A DNA stretch of 5,079 bases from Betaproteobacteria bacterium (GTDB taxonomy: Bacteria > Pseudomonadota > Gammaproteobacteria > Burkholderiales > Rhodocyclaceae). The position numbers were made by a program, and so were the translations under genes. The first letter of the stretch is position 1; the number at the start of each line of letters is the position of its first letter. Below the pieces are notes generated by a model, which saw nothing but the letters and a program-made list of their open reading frames with translations, was not told where the DNA came from and did no database searches. The stretch is from NCBI GenBank assembly GCA_016880375.1, contig JAEHDO010000075.1, positions 1 to 5,079 on the forward strand. The letters run 5' to 3'. Shown here piece after piece: positions 1-5,079 of the stretch.

Positions 1-24
1 CACGGGCGATATGCATCGCCCGTG
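1..24 (-). terminator. Candidate intrinsic terminator hairpin of the small secreted-protein gene
   Basis: A perfect inverted repeat pairs CACGGGCGAT (1-10) with ATCGCCCGTG (15-24) around a 4-nt loop, ATGC. It begins 17 nt beyond the stop codon of the minus-strand gene at 42-305, which is the expected place for a Rho-independent terminator. The U-tract of a minus-strand transcript would lie to the left of base 1 and cannot be seen. On the plus strand the hairpin is followed by GTGCTACATC, with no T-run, so it is unlikely to terminate plus-strand transcripts. It could instead be a simple 3' stabilising hairpin. Confidence 0.55.
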
Positions 25-41
25 GTGCTACATCGGTCTGC

Positions 42-305
42 TTACTTGGGTGCTGTTTCGGAAGTCTTTGCCTTCGGCTTCGACTTGCCCTTCGCCTTGG
101 CCTTGCCCTTCGGCGCATCGGCCGTCTTGGTGGTGGACGCCGGGGTGGCGGGCGTGGCGGCCGTCGCCGGCGTGGCGGCTTTCGCTTCGGCCGGCTTGGC
201 CGGGCTGGCAGGCGTGGCCGGGGTAGCAGGCGTCGCCTGGGCGAAGGCCAGCGAGGTGGTGGCAGCAAAAGCGGCGGCAACGGCGAGAGAAATCAGTTTG
301 CGCAT
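42..305 (-). CDS. Small secreted Ala/Thr/Pro-rich, Lys-rich protein of unknown function
   Basis: The product has 87 residues. It starts with a clear Sec signal peptide: MRK, then a hydrophobic core at about residues 4-20, then AFA|QA, so signal peptidase I probably cuts after A22. The mature part is low complexity. Residues 23-59 are repeats of the ATP/ATPA type, and residues 60-87 are Lys-rich with alternating KxK (GKAKAKGKSKPKAK). The mature chain has 13 Lys and only three acidic residues, with no Cys, Trp or other aromatic residue, so it should be an extended, strongly basic periplasmic or extracellular polypeptide. Its composition recalls enterobacterial acid-shock protein Asr, but I do not claim homology. 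The start is supported by AAGGGA at 314-319, 8 nt before the ATG. The gene is single and divergent from the yffB operon. The plus-strand frames over it are also open but have no comparable start or features. Confidence 0.75.
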   Translation of the reverse strand: MRKLISLAVAAAFAATTSLAFAQATPATPATPASPAKPAEAKAATPATAATPATPASTTKTADAPKGKAKAKGKSKPKAKTSETAPK

Positions 306-312
306 TTTTTAA

Positions 313-320
313 TTCCCTTC
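313..320 (-). promoter_or_regulatory. Ribosome binding site of the small secreted-protein gene
   Basis: Read on the minus strand this is GAAGGGAA, then TTAAAAA and ATG at 305-303. The purine-rich core, about 8 nt from the start codon, fixes the start of the 87-residue protein at the signal peptide MRK. The A/T-rich spacer should keep the start codon unpaired. Confidence 0.65.
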
Positions 321-334
321 ATTGGTGTGGAGTG

Positions 335-350
335 CAAGGGACATCCCTTG
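335..350. promoter_or_regulatory. Perfect palindrome, candidate operator or 5'-leader hairpin
   Basis: CAAGGGA (335-341) and TCCCTTG (344-350) are perfect inverted repeats separated by CA. The site lies 30 bp upstream of the small secreted-protein ATG and about 108 bp upstream of yffB, within the divergent intergenic region. The related motif TTCCCTT occurs at 313-319 (overlapping the small gene's ribosome binding site) and again at 381-387. A dimeric repressor or activator site would look like this. Read as RNA, the 7-bp arms leave only a 2-nt loop, so a hairpin would need to open its inner pairs, which favours a DNA-binding role. No regulator is encoded in the window to match it. Confidence 0.4.
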
Positions 351-444
351 AATCCCGGACAGCAGTTGTGTCTGTGTCTGTTCCCTTAACGCCGGCCCAT
401 TCGGGCAGGTTGACACGCCCCATGCAGTATCATTGGCCTCCCCA

Positions 445-450
445 CGGAGA
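445..450 (+). promoter_or_regulatory. Ribosome binding site that sets the yffB start
   Basis: CGGAGA precedes the ATG at 458 by 7 nt. The same frame is open further upstream to a GTG at 332. That longer form would add 42 residues with no family resemblance and would read through the palindrome, so the ATG at 458 is preferred. Confidence 0.7.
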
Positions 451-457
451 ACACGGC

Positions 458-802
458 ATGACCACGGTTTACGGCATCAGGAACTGCGACACCATGAAAA
501 AGGCCTTCGCCTGGCTGGTTGGCCACGGCATCGCCTACGACTTCCACGACTACAAGAAGCTCGGCGCCGACGAGACCCTGTTGAAGAAATGGGCAGCGCA
601 AGATGGCTGGGAGAAGCTCATCAACACGCGCGGCCCCAGCTTCCGCAAGCTGCCGCCGGAAAAGCGGGCGAATCTCAATGAAAAAAGGGCCTTCGCCCTG
701 ATGCTGGAAAACCCCAGCATGATCCGGCGGCCGATCATCGCATCCGGCAGGACGCTGCTCATCGGCTTCGACGCCGACGAATTTGCCAAAAAGCTGAAGT
801 GA
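458..802 (+). CDS. yffB: ArsC/Spx-family thiol reductase, YffB-like
   Basis: The product has 114 residues, close to the size of E. coli YffB. It belongs to the thioredoxin-fold ArsC/Spx/YffB family, whose members use one N-terminal Cys for glutathione-linked thiol chemistry; the physiological substrate of YffB is not settled. The signature VYGIRNCDTMKKA spans residues 4-16, with catalytic Cys10 at the start of the first helix. A second Cys two or three residues on, as in Spx, is absent. NTRGP (56-60) supplies R58, and MIRRPII (88-94) carries the Arg pair R90/R91 before the conserved, normally cis, P92. These match the Arg positions that bind the oxyanion in ArsC. No other Cys is present, so regeneration must come from an outside thiol. 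It is the first gene of the operon, and its TGA overlaps the GTG start of hslO. It is probably not a true arsenate reductase, since no arsenic-resistance genes are near. Confidence 0.88.
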   Translation: MTTVYGIRNCDTMKKAFAWLVGHGIAYDFHDYKKLGADETLLKKWAAQDGWEKLINTRGPSFRKLPPEKRANLNEKRAFALMLENPSMIRRPIIASGRTLLIGFDADEFAKKLK

Positions 803-1665
803 TCTCGGATTTCGTCGTCCGCTTCCTCCTCGAGGAACTCGACATCCGCGGCGCCTTCGTGCGCCTCGGCGACGCCTGGCGCAGCCTGCAGGCGCGGCGC
901 GGCTACGCCGACACGGTGCGCGACCTGCTCGGCGAGATGACGGCGACGGCCGTACTCGTCGGCGGCAACCTGAAACAGCCGGGACGCCTTACCTTCCAGC
1001 TGCAGGGCCACGGCCCGATCCGGCTGCTGGTGATCGACTGCACTGCCGAGCTGCACCTGCGCGGCATGGCGCAGGCCGAGGCCGATGTGGCCCCGGCGCC
1101 GGTTTCGCGGCTGTTCGGCGACGGCCGGCTCTCGCTGATCCTGCAGCCTGAGTCGGCGCGCGAACCCTGGCAAAGCCTGGTGCCGGTTGCCGGCGACAGC
1201 ATCGCGGAGGTTTTCGAGCACTACCTCGCCCAATCGGAACAGCAACCGGCACGGCTTTGGCTGACGGCAAACGAACAGTGCGCCTGCGGCCTCTTCCTGC
1301 AGAAACTGCCCGGCGCCGACGCGAAGGACGCCGACGGCTGGGGGCGCATCGAACAACTCGCCGCCACGGTGACGCCGGCGGAGCTGCAGTCGCTGCCGGC
1401 GGAAACCCTGCTCGGCCGGCTGTTCCCCGAGGAGGCGCTGCGCCTGTTCACGCCGAAACCGGTCGCCTACGACTGCCCGCAGGACCGCGACAAGGTGAGC
1501 GGGATGCTGCGTTCGCTCGGCCGTGCCGAAGTCGAGGCCATCCTGGCCGAGCGGGGCGAGATCGTCGTGCGCGACGACATCTGCAACCATGAGTACCGCT
1601 TCGATGCCGCCGACCTGGACGAACTCTTCCCGCCGGCGGCACGGGCGCAAAGGACCGTGCATTGA
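799..1665 (+). CDS. hslO: Hsp33 redox-regulated holdase chaperone with altered zinc-switch motif
   Basis: The product has 288 residues, the usual Hsp33 length. Hsp33 is a cytoplasmic holdase activated by oxidation and heat, when a C-terminal four-Cys zinc centre loses zinc and forms two disulfides. Family landmarks here are RFLLEELDIRG (8-18), a core strand region with LQGHGPIRLLVID (68-80), PVAGDSIAEVFEHYLAQSEQ (128-147), the hinge region with LPAETLLGRLFPEE (about 199-212), and the C-terminal redox domain from about 215 with AEVEAILAERGEI (243-255). Aligned by eye to E. coli, the CxC motif is C226-P-Q228 and the CxxC motif is D259-D-I-C262, so two ligands are lost. Other Cys are C81, C161 and C163. 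H264 and nearby Asp residues could be substitute ligands. The GTG start sits inside the yffB stop (GTGA) with only a weak upstream binding site, suggesting translational coupling. The C-terminal fold motifs are intact, so decay of the gene is unlikely. Confidence 0.92.
   Translation: MISDFVVRFLLEELDIRGAFVRLGDAWRSLQARRGYADTVRDLLGEMTATAVLVGGNLKQPGRLTFQLQGHGPIRLLVIDCTAELHLRGMAQAEADVAPAPVSRLFGDGRLSLILQPESAREPWQSLVPVAGDSIAEVFEHYLAQSEQQPARLWLTANEQCACGLFLQKLPGADAKDADGWGRIEQLAATVTPAELQSLPAETLLGRLFPEEALRLFTPKPVAYDCPQDRDKVSGMLRSLGRAEVEAILAERGEIVVRDDICNHEYRFDAADLDELFPPAARAQRTVH
1649..1654 (+). promoter_or_regulatory. Ribosome binding site for a TTG-started transporter gene
   Basis: AAAGGA lies inside the 3' end of hslO, 7 nt before TTG at 1662. 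This makes the TTG start, which overlaps the hslO stop as TTGA, more likely than the internal ATG at 1698. The internal start would begin within the first membrane helix. Confidence 0.6.
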
Positions 1666-2615
1666 ACCGCAAGGCGCTTACCGAGGGCTCGCTGCTGATG
1701 TGCGCGGTGGTGCTGATCTGGGGCGCCTTCCTGCCCGTCAGCAAGATCGTGCTGGCCGTCATCGATCCCTACTGGCTGACGCTGCTGCGCTACGGCGTCG
1801 CGGCGCTGTGCTTTCTCGCCGCGCTGGCCTGGATCGAGGGGCGCGGCGCACTCGCCTACGAGGGGCAGGCGGCGAAAGCCTGGGCCTACGGCAGCGCCGG
1901 CTTCGCCGGCTTCAGCCTGCTCGTCTATGAGGGCCTGCGGCTGACGCGGCCGGAACACGGTGCCATGATCCTCGCCCTCGGCCCGGTGAACATCGTGCTC
2001 TGGCAGTGGCTGCGCACGCGGCATCGCCCGCCCGCGGCCGTGCTGGCCTGCATCGCCGTCGCCATCGCCGGCCTCGGACTGGTGGTGAGCCAGGGCGAGT
2101 TCGCGCGCCTGTACTCGGGCGGCAGCGCCCTGGGCAACGGCCTGATGTACCTGGCTTCGTGGTGCTGGATCGCCTTCACGCTCGGCGCACAGAAGTTTCC
2201 GGGCTGGTCGCCGGTGCGCTACACCGCGCTCTCCGCCGCCCTCGGCTGGCTGACCATCCTCGCCCTCGCCGCCCTGGCCGGCGCCGGCGGCCGCAGCCAG
2301 CCGCCGGCGCCCGAAGGATTGCGCGCGCAGCTGTGGGCGCTGCTGTTCATCGTCTTCGTCGTCTCCTTCGGCGCGGTGCTGTTGTGGAACATGGCGGTGG
2401 CCAAGCTCGGCCCCCTGAACGCTGCGCTCTTCGCCAACTTCGCGCCGGTGGTGACCATCCTCATCACCGTCTGGCAGGGCCAGGCGCTGCTGCCGGTGGA
2501 GGTCGCCGGCGCCGCGCTGGTGATCGGCGCGCTGGTCGCCAACAACCTGGTCAACCGCAGCATGGCGAAACGGGCGGAAGAACTGCTGGCCTCCACGCCA
2601 GCGGCATTGCGGTAG
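1662..2615 (+). CDS. EamA/DMT-family transporter, 10 membrane helices (first of two)
   Basis: The product has 317 residues and is a typical drug/metabolite transporter superfamily protein made of two tandem EamA repeats. I see ten hydrophobic segments at roughly 11-31, 37-57, 73-91, 97-117, 125-143, 155-176, 186-207, 222-243, 251-271 and 279-297. Family-like motifs are LIWGAFLPVSK (18-28) in helix 1, LRYGVAALCFLAAL (42-55) in helix 2, and LGPVNIVL (106-113) in helix 4. The second repeat has AALFANFAPVVTIL (254-267), the usual proline-containing helix 9. A basic C-terminal tail (MAKRAEELL, 301-309) fits a cytoplasmic end. Such proteins sit in the inner membrane and usually export amino acids, nucleobases, cofactors or drugs; the substrate cannot be read from sequence. 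The TTG start overlaps the hslO stop. The nnr gene begins 9 nt after the stop. It is clearly different from the second DMT gene at 4115. Confidence 0.88.
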   Translation: MNRKALTEGSLLMCAVVLIWGAFLPVSKIVLAVIDPYWLTLLRYGVAALCFLAALAWIEGRGALAYEGQAAKAWAYGSAGFAGFSLLVYEGLRLTRPEHGAMILALGPVNIVLWQWLRTRHRPPAAVLACIAVAIAGLGLVVSQGEFARLYSGGSALGNGLMYLASWCWIAFTLGAQKFPGWSPVRYTALSAALGWLTILALAALAGAGGRSQPPAPEGLRAQLWALLFIVFVVSFGAVLLWNMAVAKLGPLNAALFANFAPVVTILITVWQGQALLPVEVAGAALVIGALVANNLVNRSMAKRAEELLASTPAALR

Positions 2616-2624
2616 CATTGCGCC

Positions 2625-4112
2625 ATGGTGCACATCCCTTCCAGGCCCATCTACGACGTCGCCGCCATCCGCGACATCGAGGCGCGCCACGCCGGAATCG
2701 AGCCGCCGCTGATGGCGCGCGCCGGCGCCGCCGCCGTATTGCAGGCACTGACTTTCGTGGCGCCGGACGGCCCGCCGCCGCTCATCGTCTGCGGGCCGGG
2801 CAACAACGGCGGCGACGGCTTCGTCGTCGCCCGCCTGCTGCGTGAGCGCGGCATCGCGCCCGTCGTCGTCTTCGCCGGCGACGAGGCGAAACTGCCGACC
2901 GATGCGCACGAAGCGCTCGCCCGCTATCGCAGCGCCGGCGGCGATATCAGCCACGAGATCCCGCAGCGCCGCTTCGCCCTGGCAGTGGACGCCCTCTTCG
3001 GCATCGGCCTGCAGCGCCCCGTCGAGGGCGCTAACGCCGAGCTGATCCAGCGCATCAACGGCCTCGGCTGCCCGATCCTCGCCCTCGACATACCGAGCGG
3101 GCTCTGCGCCGACACCGGGCGCGTGCTCGGCTGCGCCGTCAGGGCGGATGCCACGGCCACTTTCATCGCGCTCAAGCCCGGCCTGCTCACGCTGGACGGG
3201 CCGGACCATTGCGGCGCGATCAGCGTCTGCGATCTGGAGCTTGCGCCCGAGCGCGTTCTCCCGCCGAGCGGCCGTACCGTGACGCCGGAACTGTTCAGGT
3301 CCCGACTGAAGCCGCGGCCGAAGAACAGCCACAAGGGGATGATGGGCGGCGCCGGCATCCTCGGCGGCGCCCCCGGCATGGCCGGCGCGGCCCTGCTCGC
3401 CGGCCGTGCCGCGCTGAAGCTCGGCGCCGGTCGCGTCTACGTCGGCATGCTCGACGGCACGGCGCTGGCTGTCGACCCCCGCCAGCCGGAGCTGATGCTG
3501 CGCCGGCCGTCGGAGATTTATTCCCCGGGCTTCGCCACCGCGCTGGCGGTGGGCCCCGGCCTCGGCCAGAGTGCCGAGGCGCTGGACCTGCTCAGACAGG
3601 CGATTGCAGTCGACCTGCCGCTCGTGCTCGACGCCGACGCGCTCAACCTGCTGGCGGCCCATCCCGTGCTGGCGGATCGCGTCAGGAAGCGCGCCGCGCC
3701 GGCCCTGCTGACGCCGCATCCGCTCGAAGCGGCGCGGCTGCTCGGCCTCGAAGCCGGCGCGGTGCAAGCCGATCGCCTGCGCGCCGCGATTGCCCTGTCC
3801 GGGAAGCTGAATGCCGTGACGCTGCTCAAGGGCTGCGGCAGCATCATCGCCTCGCCCTCGGGGCGCTGGTATATCAACAGCAGCGGCAACGCCGGCATGG
3901 CCAGTGCCGGCATGGGCGACGTGCTCGCCGGCATCGCCGCGGCCCTGCTGGCGCAGGGCTGGGAGGCCGAGGCGGCGCTGCTCTGCGCCGTGCACCTGCA
4001 TGGCGTCGCCGCCGACCGGCTCGTCGAAGCCGGCGCCGGGCCGGCCGGCCTGACGGCGGGCGAGACCATCGATGCCGCCCGACGCGTCTTCAATTCCTGG
4101 ATCGACGCCTGA
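2625..4112 (+). CDS. nnr: Bifunctional NAD(P)HX epimerase / ADP-dependent NAD(P)HX dehydratase
   Basis: The product has 495 residues, normal for the fused YjeF protein. It repairs hydrated NADH and NADPH. The N-terminal epimerase domain (about 1-215) interconverts R- and S-NAD(P)HX, and the C-terminal ribokinase-like dehydratase (about 220-490) returns the S form to NAD(P)H using ADP. Epimerase motifs are CGPGNNGGDGFVVARLL (56-72), VDALFGIGL (121-129) with its Asp122, and LDIPSGL (154-160). Dehydratase motifs are NSHKGMMGGAGILGG (234-248), LDADALNLL (335-343), LTPHPLEAARLLG (362-374), LKG (401-403), and GNAGMASAGMGDVLAG (421-436) with catalytic Asp432. As I recall the family, position 428 is usually Gly; here it is Ala, while the adjacent GMGD is kept. 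The ATG at 2625 has no strong binding site and lies 9 nt after the first DMT stop, so re-initiation or coupling is likely. The second DMT gene starts 2 nt after its stop. Confidence 0.95.
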   Translation: MVHIPSRPIYDVAAIRDIEARHAGIEPPLMARAGAAAVLQALTFVAPDGPPPLIVCGPGNNGGDGFVVARLLRERGIAPVVVFAGDEAKLPTDAHEALARYRSAGGDISHEIPQRRFALAVDALFGIGLQRPVEGANAELIQRINGLGCPILALDIPSGLCADTGRVLGCAVRADATATFIALKPGLLTLDGPDHCGAISVCDLELAPERVLPPSGRTVTPELFRSRLKPRPKNSHKGMMGGAGILGGAPGMAGAALLAGRAALKLGAGRVYVGMLDGTALAVDPRQPELMLRRPSEIYSPGFATALAVGPGLGQSAEALDLLRQAIAVDLPLVLDADALNLLAAHPVLADRVRKRAAPALLTPHPLEAARLLGLEAGAVQADRLRAAIALSGKLNAVTLLKGCGSIIASPSGRWYINSSGNAGMASAGMGDVLAGIAAALLAQGWEAEAALLCAVHLHGVAADRLVEAGAGPAGLTAGETIDAARRVFNSWIDA

Positions 4113-4114
4113 AA

Positions 4115-5014
4115 ATGACCGGACAAGCCCTCGCGCAGCATCCGCTGCGCGGCATCCTGCTGTTCATGCTGGCGCTGATGCTGTTCGCCCTGCTCGACGC
4201 GACCTCCAAGCACCTGACCGCCAGCTTCGCCGTGCCGCTGCTGGTATGGGCGCGCTATACCCTGCATTTCCTCATCATGCTGATCTTCGTCGCGCCCTCG
4301 CTGCGCCTGCAACTGGTGCGAACCGACAACCTCGCCTTGCAGGTGGTGCGTGCCCTGGCGCTGGTGGGCACCACCGGCTTCGCCATGATGGCCTTTCGCA
4401 GCATGCCGCTGGCCGAGGCGACGGCGGTGCTGTTCCTTTCCCCGCTGCTGGTGACGCTGCTGGCCGGTCCCTTCCTGGGCGAGCGCATCGGCGCCGGCCG
4501 CTGGGCTGCGGTGATTGTCGGCTTCGCCGGCGTGCTGCTGATCGCGCGCCCGGGCGGCGCGCTCAACCTGGCAGGCATCCTCTGGGCGCTCGCCGGCGCC
4601 GCCTGCTACGCCGTCTACCAACTCCTGACGCGGCGCCTGAGCCACGCCGAGCACCCCCTGACGCTGCTCTTCTACACGGCGCTGGTCGGCACGGCCGTCA
4701 TGAGCCTGGCGCTGCCCTGGTTCTGGTTCGAGTTCTCGCCCAGCCCGCTGCAATGGCTGCAGATCGCCTCGCTCGGCTTCTACGGCGGCGTCGGCCATTT
4801 CATCCTGATCCGCGCCTTCCGCCTGGCGCCGGCCTCGACGCTGACGCCCTTCGGCTACACGCAGCTGATCTGGGCTGGCCTGCTCGGCTGGCTGGTATTC
4901 GGGCACATTCCCGATACCATGACTGCGGCCGGCATGGCCGTCATCGCCGCCAGCGGCCTCTGGCTGGCGCTGGGCGAGCGCCGGCCGGCGGATCAGGCCG
5001 GGGCAGCCGGGTAG
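4115..5014 (+). CDS. EamA/DMT-family transporter, 10 membrane helices (second of two)
   Basis: The product has 299 residues when started at the ATG 2 nt after the nnr stop. The frame is open far upstream through nnr, but only this start gives a normal DMT N-terminus. Ten hydrophobic segments lie at about 13-33, 39-61, 71-93, 99-121, 128-146, 150-172, 180-202, 211-235, 240-262 and 266-287. Motifs are LFALLDATSKHL (23-34), WARYTLHFLIML (45-56), LAEATAVLFLSPLLVTLLA (99-117) and FLGERIGAGRWAAVIVGFAGVLL (repeat-1 helix 5, 120-142). LAPASTLTPFGYTQLIWAGLLG (237-258) lies in the second repeat. The DA..K.L..P...WARY pattern is typical of a DMT branch that I associate with metabolite exchangers such as the rickettsial S-adenosylmethionine carrier. 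That is only a family resemblance, and the substrate is unknown. The last 22 nt overlap the 3' end of a convergent gene. Confidence 0.88.
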   Translation: MTGQALAQHPLRGILLFMLALMLFALLDATSKHLTASFAVPLLVWARYTLHFLIMLIFVAPSLRLQLVRTDNLALQVVRALALVGTTGFAMMAFRSMPLAEATAVLFLSPLLVTLLAGPFLGERIGAGRWAAVIVGFAGVLLIARPGGALNLAGILWALAGAACYAVYQLLTRRLSHAEHPLTLLFYTALVGTAVMSLALPWFWFEFSPSPLQWLQIASLGFYGGVGHFILIRAFRLAPASTLTPFGYTQLIWAGLLGWLVFGHIPDTMTAAGMAVIAASGLWLALGERRPADQAGAAG

Positions 5015-5079
5015 GGATACAGCATGTTGAAGGCGATGCTCTGGCCGAAGCCCTGCACGATGCGCACGTGCTCGCGGCG
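4993..5079 (-). CDS. C-terminal end of an unidentified gene, continues beyond the window
   Basis: The minus strand is open from base 5079 to a TGA at 4995-4993, giving 28 C-terminal residues: RREHVRIVQGFGQSIAFN followed by MLYPYPAAPA. Of 28 sense codons, 26 end in G or C, matching the coding bias of the neighbours. The peptide has a plausible mixed composition, so I take it as a real gene entering from the right. I do not recognise the family from this fragment. It converges on the second DMT gene, and their 3' ends overlap by 22 nt (4993-5014). No terminator hairpin is visible between them. Confidence 0.6.
   Translation of the reverse strand, partial: RREHVRIVQGFGQSIAFNMLYPYPAAPA

Noticed and set aside
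22..312. Plus-strand open frames over the small secreted-protein gene
   Set aside because: The minus-strand reading has a signal peptide, a cleavage site and a well-spaced ribosome binding site. The plus-strand readings are Ala/Val/Gly or Trp/Pro/Ser repeats produced by the same DNA repeats and lack a start context.
367..380. Short tandem repeat TGTGTC x2 plus TG
   Set aside because: With only two full units it is too short to call a meaningful repeat or a phase-variable tract.
410..433. Possible sigma-70 promoter for yffB: TTGACA (410-415) with TATCAT (428-433)
   Set aside because: Both hexamers look good alone, but the spacer is only 12 nt instead of about 17, and no -10-like hexamer lies at the right distance from TTGACA. 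The true promoter remains unassigned.
332..457. N-terminal extension of yffB from a GTG at 332
   Set aside because: The extra 42 residues have no family resemblance and run through the intergenic palindrome. The ATG at 458 has a good ribosome binding site and gives the family's usual length.
1467..4001. An 844-codon open frame on the minus strand across hslO, the first DMT gene and nnr
   Set aside because: Its product is rich in Arg, Gln, Gly, Ala and His with no domain or membrane pattern. It is the expected antisense shadow of G/C-biased codons, and the plus strand carries well-recognised families here.
4029..4055. GC-rich self-complementary stretch (GCCGGC/GGCCGG clusters) near the 3' end of nnr
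   Set aside because: Such clusters arise from Ala/Gly codons in GC-rich genes, occur many times in the window, and have no T-run to suggest a terminator.
3518..4906. A 462-codon minus-strand open frame across nnr and the second DMT gene
   Set aside because: It has the same low-complexity, charged shadow composition and lies antisense to two clear genes.

Overview
This 5,079-base window is GC-rich, with strong G/C preference at third codon positions. It looks like ordinary chromosomal DNA of a proteobacterium. The gene content, the signal-peptide style and my recollection of related Hsp33 and YffB proteins suggest a betaproteobacterium (Rhodocyclales-like), but that placement is an inference and not a database result. 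I see no insertion sequences, CRISPR arrays, tRNA or rRNA genes, or phage genes.

Layout. At the left edge a perfect 10-bp hairpin (1-24) lies just beyond the stop of a small minus-strand gene (42-305). That gene encodes a secreted, Ala/Thr/Pro-rich then Lys-rich protein of 87 residues. A 152-nt divergent intergenic region (306-457), the longest gap in the window, follows. It holds the ribosome binding sites of both flanking genes, a perfect palindrome (335-350) and two flanking TTCCCTT motifs.

From 458 to 5014 five plus-strand genes are packed head to tail and are probably one operon: an ArsC/Spx-family thiol reductase (YffB-like); the redox-regulated chaperone Hsp33 (hslO); a 10-TM EamA/DMT transporter; a bifunctional NAD(P)HX epimerase/dehydratase (Nnr, YjeF family); and a second EamA/DMT transporter. 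Junctions are GTGA (4-nt overlap), TTGA (4-nt overlap), 9 nt and 2 nt. At the right edge the 3' end of a minus-strand gene (4993-5079, continuing outside) converges on the operon and overlaps the last gene by 22 nt.

How the genes relate. The first two products concern thiol redox and oxidative protein damage. The fourth repairs damaged NAD(P)H. A loose stress or metabolite-repair theme is therefore reasonable, with two exporters of unknown substrate between and after. The strongest oddity is in Hsp33: two of the four cysteines that normally bind its switch zinc are replaced (C226, Q228, D259 and C262 where the family has four Cys). The redox switch must therefore work differently here or be lost. 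I found no clear previously undescribed multi-gene system; most of the window is conventional.
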